Of a stretch of DNA of 64,000 nt, positions 48,102 to 56,206 are shown piece by piece. The DNA comes from Oscillospiraceae bacterium (lineage in GTDB: Bacteria > Bacillota > Clostridia > Oscillospirales > Ruminococcaceae). The position numbers were made by a program, and so were the translations under genes. The stretch covers positions 293,863-357,862 of the forward strand of contig JAFTTI010000021.1 of NCBI GenBank assembly GCA_017466865.1, in the 5' to 3' direction. How positions within the stretch are numbered: position 1 is the stretch's first letter; every line of letters begins with the position of its first letter. A model generated the notes under the pieces. The model did no database searches and had not been told where the DNA came from. It was given only the letters and a program-made list of their open reading frames with translations.

Positions 48102-49277
48102 ATGAGCAAGGAACTCGAACTCAAATATGGTTGTAACCCCAACCAGAAACCCGCTAAAATCTTTACAGCAAACTGTGATCTTCCTATTGAAGTTCTCAAC
48201 GGAAAGCCAGGCTACATCAACTTTATGGACGCTTTCAACGGCTGGCAGCTTGTTAAGGAACTTAAAGAAGCAACAGGTCTTCCTGCTGCAACATCTTTCA
48301 AGCACGTTTCACCCGCAGGTGCTGCTGTAGGCGTTCCCCTTTCAGACACACTCAAGAAAATCTACTTTGTTGATGACCTCGAACTTTCACCCCTCGCTTG
48401 TGCTTATGCAAGAGCAAGAGGAGCTGACAGAATGTCATCTTACGGTGATTTTGTAGCACTTTCAGATGTATGCGATAAGGAAACTGCTCTTATGCTCAAG
48501 AGAGAAGTTTCAGACGGCGTTATCGCTCCCGGATACACAGACGAAGCACTTGAAATCCTCAAGTCAAAGAGAAAGGGTACATACAACATCATCAAGATTG
48601 ATGAAAACTACAAGCCCGATCCTATCGAACACAAGCAGGTTTTCGGTATCACATTTGAACAGGGAAGAAACGAAATCAAGTTCGGCGATGACACATTCGC
48701 AAACATGGTAACAGAAAACAAGAACCTTCCCGAAGAAGCAAAGAGAGACCTTATCATCGCTCTCATCACACTCAAATACACACAGTCAAACAGCGTTTGC
48801 TATGCAAGAGATGGTCAGGCAATCGGTATCGGTGCAGGTCAGCAGTCAAGAATTCACTGCACAAGACTTGCAGGTAACAAGGCTAATAACTGGTGGCTTC
48901 GTCAGAACCCCAAGGTTTTAGGTCTTCAGTTTGTTGACAATATCGGCCGTCCTGACAGAGATAACGCTATCGATGTTTATATTTCTGACGAATACGAAGA
49001 TGTTCTTGCTGACGGAACATGGCAGACAATCTTCAAGGTTAAGCCTGAAGTTTTCACAAAGGAAGAACAGAAGGAATGGCTCACAAAGCTTGACAAGGTT
49101 TCACTCGGTTCAGACGCTTTCTTCCCATTCGGTGACAACATCGAAAGAGCACATAAGACAGGCGTTGAATACATTGTTGAACCAGGTGGATCTATCCGTG
49201 ATGACCATGTAATCGAAACATGCAACAAGTATGGTATCGCTATGGCATTCAACGGAATGAGACTTTTCCATCACTAA
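48102..49277 (+). CDS. purH: AICAR formyltransferase (PurH transformylase domain only)
   Basis: A 391-residue protein corresponding to the AICAR transformylase domain of PurH, without the roughly 200-residue cyclohydrolase domain. ELKYGCNPNQKPAKIF, ATSFKHVSPAGAAVG with the Lys-His catalytic pair, AYARARGADRMSSYGDFVAL, YTQSNSVCYARDGQAIGIGAGQQSRIHC and the terminal YIVEPGGSIRDDHVIETCNKYGIAMAFNGMRLFHH are the family blocks. It makes FAICAR from AICAR and 10-formyl-THF, which the upstream PurO-like enzyme then cyclises. Strong codon bias (C-ending codons) suggests high expression. A stem-loop follows the stop. Confidence 0.92.
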   Translation: MSKELELKYGCNPNQKPAKIFTANCDLPIEVLNGKPGYINFMDAFNGWQLVKELKEATGLPAATSFKHVSPAGAAVGVPLSDTLKKIYFVDDLELSPLACAYARARGADRMSSYGDFVALSDVCDKETALMLKREVSDGVIAPGYTDEALEILKSKRKGTYNIIKIDENYKPDPIEHKQVFGITFEQGRNEIKFGDDTFANMVTENKNLPEEAKRDLIIALITLKYTQSNSVCYARDGQAIGIGAGQQSRIHCTRLAGNKANNWWLRQNPKVLGLQFVDNIGRPDRDNAIDVYISDEYEDVLADGTWQTIFKVKPEVFTKEEQKEWLTKLDKVSLGSDAFFPFGDNIERAHKTGVEYIVEPGGSIRDDHVIETCNKYGIAMAFNGMRLFHH

Positions 49278-49286
49278 TTTTAAAAA

Positions 49287-49314
49287 TAAGGGCGGCATTT
49301 CCTTGTCGCCCTTA
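49287..49314 (+). terminator. intercistronic stem-loop
   Basis: TAAGGGCG (49287-49294) pairs with CGCCCTTA (49307-49314). The tail is not T-rich, so it is more likely an mRNA-stabilising or partial-termination element between purH and the lipoprotein genes. Confidence 0.5.
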
Positions 49315-49340
49315 AAGTCGTATTTTAAGGAGAAAGAAAA

Positions 49341-50093
49341 ATGAAAAAAATATTACTTATTTCATTAGTGGCGACGATGATGATGTCATTTACTGCTTGT
49401 ATGAAAAAAGAAGAAGTTAAAGATGAAATAACTTTTAAAACTTATATCGAAGATATAGTTCCTGAAAGAATAACAACAGAAGAAACAACAGAAGAAACAA
49501 CAACAGAAGAAACAGAAGTTGTTACAGAAGAGACCACTGAAGAAATATCACAGGGTGATACTAAAATCGAAGAATTTGCTACAAACGGATGCAAGATAAA
49601 GATTGACGAACTTAAATGGCTTGATGTAAAGGGCTATCTCGAACTTTCAAAAATGACGTCAGAAAATCCAGAGGCGGCAATTGCTCTCGAACAAAAAATG
49701 AAGGCAACTTGTGATGCCGCTTATTATTATAAGTCACTTTCGGGTGCTAATCTTACAATAGCATCAATGGAAGTCGGCGAAGCTGCAAGTCAGATGGACC
49801 TTTCTGACAATATTATTGCCGGTATGCTTGCAAGTAACCTTGAAAAAGAACTTACTCAATCGGGCGTTACATTTGTTGGTGCAGAAATGGAAAAATTCAA
49901 CGGCAACCCCAGCCTTGTTATTACTATTGAGTCACCTGCTATCATGACAGGAACTGTTGATATGAAAGCACAGATGTGTATCTTTTATGAAGGAACACAT
50001 CAGTATATGATTACATTTACATCAGAAAAGGAAAACTTCGATGAATACAAGCCTGATTTTGATGAGGTTATGGATTCAATTACATTTAACTGA
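49341..50093 (+). CDS. hypothetical lipoprotein (paralogue 1) in the pur operon
   Basis: A 250-residue predicted lipoprotein. The signal peptide LLISLVATMMMSFTAC ends in a lipobox with Cys at residue 20. A Thr/Glu repeat linker (TTEETTEETTTEETE) spans about residues 47-70. The remaining 170 residues form a domain starting with NGCKIKIDELKWLDVKGYLEL and ending with QYMITFTSEKENFDEYKPDFDEVMDSITF. The C-terminal pattern is like outer-surface proteins that measure short-time changes (PsbP/DUF1795-like), but this is only a resemblance. It is a paralogue of the next gene. It lies between purH and purD on the same strand, so it is probably co-transcribed. Function unknown. Confidence 0.68.
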   Translation: MKKILLISLVATMMMSFTACMKKEEVKDEITFKTYIEDIVPERITTEETTEETTTEETEVVTEETTEEISQGDTKIEEFATNGCKIKIDELKWLDVKGYLELSKMTSENPEAAIALEQKMKATCDAAYYYKSLSGANLTIASMEVGEAASQMDLSDNIIAGMLASNLEKELTQSGVTFVGAEMEKFNGNPSLVITIESPAIMTGTVDMKAQMCIFYEGTHQYMITFTSEKENFDEYKPDFDEVMDSITFN

Positions 50094-50114
50094 TAAGAAA
50101 AGAGGAAAATGAAA

Positions 50115-50969
50115 ATGAAGAAGATATTTATAATTTCTTTAGCAGTAATGATGCTTATTTCATTTACAGCTTGTTCAAAGAAGGAAGAACCACAGACACC
50201 TGATACAACAACCAATGCTTTAACTGAATACACACAGGATACAGAAGAAACAGAAGAAATTCCTGACGAAACAATCCCTGAAGAAACAGAAGCACCAAAG
50301 GAAACAACAACAGCTGCACCCGAAGAAACAACTGTTCCCGAAGAAACAACTGTTCCTGCGGATACAACAGCTGAAATAACAACAGCTGCTACAACAGTCG
50401 CTGAAACAACAGCTGCTACAACACAGGCAGTTTCTGCAGTTTCAACAGTCAAGGGTAATGGTTATTCATTCAAGATTGATAGTGCTAAATGGATGGATGT
50501 CAGTGCTTATATTGATGCTATCAGTAAAGAAGCTGAAAAACTTGGACAGAACAAAATAAATATAACAGCAGAACAGATCAAAGCGGCAAATGATTTTGTT
50601 TATTTCCATGGTCAGAACAGAAATGTTATTATAAATGTTGCTTCGACAAAGGTCGGAGATACATCGAACGTTGATTTTTCAAACGCTGCAATTAAGATGC
50701 TTTTCTCAGAAACTATGAGAGAACAGTATGAAAAAGTAGGTTTCACATATGTTGGAGATAAGGTTTCAAAAGTTGCAGGAAAGAATTGTTTTGTTATGAC
50801 TATTGAAGCACCTAAAAGTGTTGTAGGTGCGGCTTACGATGCAAAATCACTTGCTTATGTGTTCTTTGTAGGAGAATATCAGTATGTTATCACATACACA
50901 GCACCTAAACAAGATTTTGATACATATAAAGGCGATTTTGACGCAGTTCTTTCAACACTCGCATTTTAA
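50115..50969 (+). CDS. hypothetical lipoprotein (paralogue 2) in the pur operon
   Basis: A 284-residue lipoprotein with signal peptide and lipobox FTAC (Cys near residue 20). A long low-complexity Thr/Glu/Ala/Pro linker of about 80 residues follows, then a domain starting NGYSFKIDSAKWMDVSAYIDA and ending QYVITYTAPKQDFDTYKGDFDAVLSTLAF. The domain parallels the preceding lipoprotein. ATG at 50115 is chosen because AGAGGA is 8 nt upstream; the ATG at 50109 is too close to it. The tandem pair mirrors the tandem membrane-protein pair earlier in the operon. The linker would lift the domain through the thick cell wall. Function unknown. Confidence 0.68.
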   Translation: MKKIFIISLAVMMLISFTACSKKEEPQTPDTTTNALTEYTQDTEETEEIPDETIPEETEAPKETTTAAPEETTVPEETTVPADTTAEITTAATTVAETTAATTQAVSAVSTVKGNGYSFKIDSAKWMDVSAYIDAISKEAEKLGQNKINITAEQIKAANDFVYFHGQNRNVIINVASTKVGDTSNVDFSNAAIKMLFSETMREQYEKVGFTYVGDKVSKVAGKNCFVMTIEAPKSVVGAAYDAKSLAYVFFVGEYQYVITYTAPKQDFDTYKGDFDAVLSTLAF

Positions 50970-50993
50970 GAATAATTTTTAAGGAATGATTTT

Positions 50994-52274
50994 ATGAATA
51001 TTTTAGTAGTAGGCGGCGGCGGAAGAGAACACGCTATTATAAAGAAACTTTCTGAAAGCAGTAGGGTAGAAAAAATCTGGTGTACTCCCGGGAATGGCGG
51101 AATTTCCTGCTATGCAGAATGTTTTGATGTTGCCGCAACAGATATTGATGGTGTTCTTTCACTCGCTAAGAAACTGACACCCGATATGGTTGTTGTAGCG
51201 CCAGATGACCCTCTGGTTCTCGGTATGGTCGATGTTATGAACGAAAACGGTTTTAAAACATTTGGCCCTGACAAGGCGGCGGCTATAATCGAAGGAAGTA
51301 AGGTTTTTTCAAAGGACCTTATGAAGAAATACAACATTCCCACAGCAATGTATGAAACATTCAATGATTCTGAAAAAGCAATCACTTATATAAAGGAACA
51401 GGGAAAATACCCCGTTGTTGTTAAGGCGGATGGTCTCGCACTCGGAAAGGGTGTTGTTATCGCGATGAACGAGGCTGAGGCTGTTGACGCGGTAAATTCT
51501 ATCATGCAGGATAAGATTTTCGGAGAAAGCGGTTCTAATATCGTTATCGAAGAATTTTTGACAGGTCCTGAAGTTTCTGTTCTTTCATTCACAGATGGAA
51601 AGACAGTTGTTCCTATGATTTCTTCTATGGACCATAAGCGTGCACTTGACAATGATGAAGGACTTAACACAGGCGGAATGGGAACTGTTGCACCTAATCC
51701 GTATTACACAGCTGATATAGCAAAGGAATGTATGGATAAGATTTTTATTCCTACAATAAACGCTATGAAATCAGAGGGCAGAACATTTAAAGGTTGCCTT
51801 TATTTCGGACTTATGCTTACACCCGATGGCCCTAAGGTCATTGAATACAACTGTCGTTTCGGCGACCCTGAAACTCAGGTTGTTCTTCCTCTCCTTGATA
51901 CAGACCTTTACGACATTTTTGAAGCTATCTATGATGAAAGACTTTCAGAAGTTGATATCAAGTGGAAGGATGAAAGCTGTGCCTGTGTAATTCTTGCAAG
52001 TGGCGGATACCCCAAGAGTTATGAAAAGGGCAAGGAAATCTCAGGTCTTGACGATAAGGGTCAGGCAGACGGAGTTTTCGTTTACCACGCAGGAACAAAA
52101 CTTTCTGACGGTGTTTTCGCAACAAACGGTGGACGAGTTTTAGGTGTTACTGCAACGGGTAAAGACCTTGAAACTGCACTTTCAAACGCTTATAAGGGTG
52201 CTAAGAAAATCACTTTTGATAAGGTTCATTACAGAAACGATATCGGTAAGCGTGCACTCGCAGCACTTAAGTAA
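50994..52274 (+). CDS. purD: phosphoribosylamine-glycine ligase (GAR synthetase)
   Basis: A 426-residue ATP-grasp enzyme joining phosphoribosylamine and glycine. MNILVVGGGGREHAIIKKL is the N-terminal domain, GPDKAAAIIEGSKVFSKDLMKKYNIPTA follows, PVVVKADGLALGKGVVIA is the ATP-grasp core, DHKRALDNDEGLNTGGMGTVAPNPYY holds substrate and metal residues, and EYNCRFGDPETQVVLPLL is the catalytic loop. Length is normal. It is the last gene of the operon; a strong terminator follows. It completes the part of the pathway present here (purE, F, M, N, O, H, D); purL, purC, purB and purK must lie elsewhere. Confidence 0.96.
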   Translation: MNILVVGGGGREHAIIKKLSESSRVEKIWCTPGNGGISCYAECFDVAATDIDGVLSLAKKLTPDMVVVAPDDPLVLGMVDVMNENGFKTFGPDKAAAIIEGSKVFSKDLMKKYNIPTAMYETFNDSEKAITYIKEQGKYPVVVKADGLALGKGVVIAMNEAEAVDAVNSIMQDKIFGESGSNIVIEEFLTGPEVSVLSFTDGKTVVPMISSMDHKRALDNDEGLNTGGMGTVAPNPYYTADIAKECMDKIFIPTINAMKSEGRTFKGCLYFGLMLTPDGPKVIEYNCRFGDPETQVVLPLLDTDLYDIFEAIYDERLSEVDIKWKDESCACVILASGGYPKSYEKGKEISGLDDKGQADGVFVYHAGTKLSDGVFATNGGRVLGVTATGKDLETALSNAYKGAKKITFDKVHYRNDIGKRALAALK

Positions 52275-52284
52275 AAAAAGCAAT

Positions 52285-52320
52285 AAAAGAGACGGTTCGA
52301 TATGAACCGTCTCTTTTTAT
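52285..52320. terminator. intrinsic terminator at the end of the pur operon
   Basis: AAAAGAGACGGTTC (52285-52298) pairs perfectly with GAACCGTCTCTTTT (52304-52317), followed by TAT. It lies between convergent genes and may serve both strands. Confidence 0.88.
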
Positions 52321-52353
52321 TATATTCACATATTTACAAGAGTTATCACGCGG

Positions 52354-53313
52354 TTACTTTGCAGCGATTTCCTTGATTGAACTTGCAAGACCTGCGATAC
52401 CCTGGATTTCTGAAGGGATAATGATCTTTGTAGCCTGACCATCAGCAGCCTTAGCAAATGCTTCAAGACTCTTGAGAGCGATAACCTGCTGGTTAGGATT
52501 AGCATCATTAAGTTTTACGATACTGTCAGCGAGAGCCTGCTGTACCATTGCGATAGATTCAGCTTCACCCTGTGCTTCGAGGATTTTCTGCTGACGGATA
52601 GCGTCTGCACGAAGAACCATAGCTTCCTTTTCAGCTTCAGCCTTGAGGATTTCAGCCTGCTTGTGAGCTTCAGCTGTAAGAACCATAGCTTCCTTTTCAC
52701 CTTCTGCAACAAGAACCTGTGATTTCTTATCACCTTCAGCCTGAAGGATCTTTTCACGACGTTCACGTTCTGCCTTCATCTGCTTTTCCATCGCATCCTG
52801 AATTTCACGAGGAGGAATGATGTTTTTAAGTTCAACACGGTTAACCTTTATGCCCCAACGATCTGTTGCTTCATCGAGGATAGCTGTGATTTTTGTGTTG
52901 ATGATGTCACGGGATGTAAGTGTTGCGTCGAGTTCGAGTTCACCGATGATGTTACGGAGTGTTGTAGCTGTAAGGTTTTCGATAGCAGCGAGAGGTCTTT
53001 CAACGCCGTATGTGTACTGCTTTGCATCCATAACCTGGAAGAATACTACTGTGTCGATCTGCATTGTAACGTTATCCTTTGTGATAACGGGCTGAGGTTT
53101 GAAGTCTACAACCTGTTCCTTGATAGAAACTTTCTTTGCGATTCTGTCGAGGAAAGGAACGAGAACATGGAAACCTGTGCCCCATGCTGCGTGGAATGCA
53201 CCGAGTCTTTCAATTACGAAAACCTGTGCTTGAGGTACGATTCTGAATCTTGAGATAAGGAATATGATTGCGCCGACGATAAGTAATAAGATAACAATTA
53301 CAGTTCCATCCAT
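52354..53313 (-). CDS. SPFH/Band 7 (stomatin-like) protein
   Basis: A 319-residue membrane-bound scaffold. It has one N-terminal helix (VIVILLLIVGAIIFLIS), the SPFH domain (IVPQAQVFVIERLGAFHAAWGTGFHVLVPFLDRIAKKVSIKEQVVDFKPQPVITKDNVTMQIDTVVFFQVMDAKQYTYGV in segments), and a long Ala/Glu-rich coiled coil of about residues 170-260 with repeats such as EKEAMVLTAEAHKQAEILKAE. The C-terminus is hydrophobic. This is the QmcA/stomatin class rather than flotillin. With the neighbouring NfeD-like gene it makes the common stomatin-NfeD pair, thought to organise membrane microdomains. The pair runs from a promoter near 53850. Confidence 0.92.
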   Translation of the reverse strand: MDGTVIVILLLIVGAIIFLISRFRIVPQAQVFVIERLGAFHAAWGTGFHVLVPFLDRIAKKVSIKEQVVDFKPQPVITKDNVTMQIDTVVFFQVMDAKQYTYGVERPLAAIENLTATTLRNIIGELELDATLTSRDIINTKITAILDEATDRWGIKVNRVELKNIIPPREIQDAMEKQMKAERERREKILQAEGDKKSQVLVAEGEKEAMVLTAEAHKQAEILKAEAEKEAMVLRADAIRQQKILEAQGEAESIAMVQQALADSIVKLNDANPNQQVIALKSLEAFAKAADGQATKIIIPSEIQGIAGLASSIKEIAAK

Positions 53314-53348
53314 GATAAATTTCTCCTTAATAAAATAATGTCTGTCGG

Positions 53349-53765
53349 TTAGCCGACGATGAGTTTGTTACCGTCAGTTTTCTTAACAGTAACTACTGTT
53401 CCTTCAGGAATGATTTCGCCCGATTCTGATCTTGCTGCCCAGAAAACACCATCGAGTTTCGCTCTGCCGAGGCCTTTGGCGTTGTCGATTTCTTCTGTAA
53501 CTACACAAGTTTTGCCGATGTCAAGTTCAGCATTTGTCGGAACGATTTTCTTCTGGAACTTCTTCACAAAAGGCCTTGTACATATCACCAAAACCGCTGA
53601 GACAGCCAAGAACACTATGAGTTGCACCCATAAAGGAGCACCGAATGCCACACATATAAGTGAAGCCACAGCACCTATTGCAAACCATATTGAAATAAAC
53701 TGAACTGTTGCGAGCTCGGCAACGATAAATACTACAAGAGCGATAATCCAGAAAATCCAATCCAT
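53349..53765 (-). CDS. NfeD-like membrane protein
   Basis: A 138-residue protein of the short NfeD class. Two to three hydrophobic helices (residues 4-25, 32-50 and 52-70) are followed by a C-terminal OB fold: IGKTCVVTEEIDNAKGLGRAKLDGVFWAARSESGEIIPEGTVVTVKKTDGNKLIV. ATG at 53765 follows AAAGGGGG; an upstream in-frame ATG at 53801 lies ahead of that site and is rejected. The gene precedes the SPFH gene by 35 nt on the same strand, and NfeD and stomatin proteins are known partners. Confidence 0.9.
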   Translation of the reverse strand: MDWIFWIIALVVFIVAELATVQFISIWFAIGAVASLICVAFGAPLWVQLIVFLAVSAVLVICTRPFVKKFQKKIVPTNAELDIGKTCVVTEEIDNAKGLGRAKLDGVFWAARSESGEIIPEGTVVTVKKTDGNKLIVG

Positions 53766-53826
53766 ATAAGTTCCCCCTTTCTGCGAATTCTGCATATGCA
53801 AGAGCTTTTGTTAACTCTATGTTAGT

Positions 53827-53855
53827 ATAATACCACAGTGAATTTAAAATTTCAA
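53827..53855 (-). promoter_or_regulatory. promoter of the NfeD-SPFH pair
   Basis: On the minus strand: TTGAAA (53855-53850), 17 nt, TATTAT (53832-53827). Confidence 0.6.
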
Positions 53856-54154
53856 GGTCGATTTAAGACGATTTAAGACGGTTTTCGGTCAAATTCGGTA
53901 GTTTTGTGAAATGTACTACTTTGCTTGAATTTGTTTAAAACCTATGTTATCGGCGTTTGACGGATTGAAAAAATATATATGTTTTTAAATAACTCGTTTT
54001 TACTTTGCATTTCGCTATATACCTGTTTTCGATATATTATATAATGTAAATGTATGCGTTTTATAAAATATCCTTGAAATTGTTTTGGGTTTGTAGTATA
54101 ATATACTGTGTATAATTATTTTTATCAAATATCAATTTCAGGAGAATTTATCTT
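53856..54154. other. divergent intergenic region
   Basis: A gene-free interval before recJ. It contains a perfect tandem decamer CGATTTAAGA x2 (53859-53878) just outside the -35 of the minus-strand promoter, A/T-rich tracts, and the recJ promoter TTGAAA-17-TATAAT (54074-54102). Confidence 0.55.
54074..54102 (+). promoter_or_regulatory. promoter of the recJ-relA operon
   Basis: TTGAAA (54074-54079), 17 nt, TATAAT (54097-54102). Confidence 0.75.
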
Positions 54155-56188
54155 ATGAATCAGTGGTCTGTCAGGGAAACCGATGCGGTTAAAATATCAG
54201 ATATAGTCAGAAAAACCGACCTCGGTAAAACTGCGGTATCTGTATTTGTTGCAAGAGGATATAATTCTGTTGATGAAATAGCAGAATTTTTAGAAGAAAA
54301 AGAACTTTCATCGCCTTATCTTATAAAAGATATGCAGGTTGCTGCGGAACATATACTTGAAACTGTCGATGAGGGTGAAAAAATCTGCGTTTACGGAGAT
54401 TATGACTGCGACGGAATAATGTCAACGGTTATGCTTTATTCATACCTTCTGAATATGGGTGCGGATGTTACATATTATATTCCTGAAAGAGAAGAAGGAT
54501 ATGGTCTTAACGAAGAAAGTATAAGAAAAATCGCAAAGGACGGCACAAAGCTTATCATAACAGTCGATAACGGAATAGCATCTGTTAAAGAGGCGGAACT
54601 TATAAAAGAACTCGGGATGGAACTTGTTATAACAGACCATCATCAGCCTTCGGATGAACTTCCCGATGCTGTTGCTGTTGTTGACCCTCACAGAAAAGAC
54701 TGTCATTCGCCTTATAAGAACCTTTGTGGTGCGGGGGTTACTCTTAAGCTCATCGCTGCTATGGAGGGCGGAGATTATGAGGTCGCTTTAGAACAGTTCG
54801 GTGAATACGCAGCACTTGCTACGATAGCCGATGTTATGAAGCTTGACGGAGAAAACAGATACATCGTAAGAAGAGGGATTGAATATCTCAAAAACACGGA
54901 AAACTGCGGTCTGATAGCGCTTATGAAAGAAGCAAAGTTATCACCCGAAAAGATAAATTCAACTTCGGTTGCATTCAATATAAACCCTAAAATAAATGTT
55001 GCCGGAAGAATGTCATCATCAACAAGGGCAATGGAACTTTTCCTTTCGGAAGATGAAGATGAGGCAGCAGAAATCGCAAAGGAACTTATTGAGTGTGTTG
55101 CAGAAAGAAAACGCTATGAAGCAGAGGCACTTTCTGAAATAAATGAAAAGATAAATAAACATCCTGAAATACTCAATGACAGAGTTCTTGTTTTTTACGG
55201 AAACGAATGGCATCATGGAGTTTCGGGGCTTGTTGCTTCAAAGATTACAGACAGATACGGAAAGCCTTCTTGTATTCTTTCTGTTTCAGAAGGTTCGGCA
55301 AGAGGTTCGGCAAGAAGCGTTGAGGGGTTTTCTCTTTTTGATGCACTTTCAAGTTGTGACGAACTTTATGATAAGTTTGGCGGACATACAGGTGCTTGTG
55401 GATTTTCACTTTCAGAAGAAAAGATAGATGAATTCAGAAAAAGAGTTAATCTTTATGCGAAAGAAAATCATAATATCATGCCGAAGCCTGTTATTGTTGC
55501 GGATAAATATCTTGAAAAAGAGGATATGACACTTTCAGCAGTAAAAAGCCTTTCGGTTTTAGAACCTTTCGGCGAAGGAAATCCTAAACCGCTTTTTCTG
55601 GCTACCGGCGTTGTTATTGAAGAAAAAGTATTATTTGCTGAAAAGCATCTTAAGCTGAAACTTTCGTATAACAACACATCTTTTTATACAAAACTCTGGA
55701 ATACTCTTCCTGATGAATTTCCTTTTGCTATCGGGGATAAAATAGACATTGTATTTACGCTTGATGTAAATGTATGGAATGACAAGGAAACTGTCGAATA
55801 CTCTATAAAGGATTATAAGAAAAGCGGGTTATCACAGCAGAAATATATAAATGCAAAGTATTATTATGAAGCATATAAATCAGGGGAAACACTTTCTCCT
55901 CAGTTAAGACCGATAATTGTTCCTGAAAGAGATGATTTTGTTGCAGTTTATACAGCACTTTCAACCTATATGGGACTTTTCGGAAAAGGAAAATCTATGG
56001 ATTCTCTTTTTGCGGAAGTTTGTTCGGACAAGCTCAATTATTTCAAATTCAGGATAATTCTCGATTGCTTTGAGGAACTTTCTCTCGTTGAGGTTGACTA
56101 TGCAAAAGAAATTGTAAGTCTTTTGAAAACAGAGAAAAAAGTTGACCTTGAAAGCGCAGAGGCACTTAAAAAAATCAAATTAGTCTGA
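54155..56188 (+). CDS. recJ: single-stranded-DNA-specific exonuclease RecJ
   Basis: A 677-residue DHH-family 5'-3' exonuclease for repair and recombination. The metal site is visible: CVYGDYDCDGIMST with Asp82, Asp84 and Asp86, LIITVDNGIA, and VITDHHQPSDELPDAVAVVDPH with the DHH triad near residue 160. DHHA1 contains KFGGHTGACGFSLSEE near residue 410. An OB domain and a C-terminal extension of about 110 residues follow, as in Firmicutes RecJ. ATG follows AGGAG. In Clostridia recJ often precedes apt and relA; here relA follows 18 nt later and apt is absent. Confidence 0.94.
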   Translation: MNQWSVRETDAVKISDIVRKTDLGKTAVSVFVARGYNSVDEIAEFLEEKELSSPYLIKDMQVAAEHILETVDEGEKICVYGDYDCDGIMSTVMLYSYLLNMGADVTYYIPEREEGYGLNEESIRKIAKDGTKLIITVDNGIASVKEAELIKELGMELVITDHHQPSDELPDAVAVVDPHRKDCHSPYKNLCGAGVTLKLIAAMEGGDYEVALEQFGEYAALATIADVMKLDGENRYIVRRGIEYLKNTENCGLIALMKEAKLSPEKINSTSVAFNINPKINVAGRMSSSTRAMELFLSEDEDEAAEIAKELIECVAERKRYEAEALSEINEKINKHPEILNDRVLVFYGNEWHHGVSGLVASKITDRYGKPSCILSVSEGSARGSARSVEGFSLFDALSSCDELYDKFGGHTGACGFSLSEEKIDEFRKRVNLYAKENHNIMPKPVIVADKYLEKEDMTLSAVKSLSVLEPFGEGNPKPLFLATGVVIEEKVLFAEKHLKLKLSYNNTSFYTKLWNTLPDEFPFAIGDKIDIVFTLDVNVWNDKETVEYSIKDYKKSGLSQQKYINAKYYYEAYKSGETLSPQLRPIIVPERDDFVAVYTALSTYMGLFGKGKSMDSLFAEVCSDKLNYFKFRIILDCFEELSLVEVDYAKEIVSLLKTEKKVDLESAEALKKIKLV

Positions 56189-56206
56189 CGAAACAGGTGA
56201 ACCATT

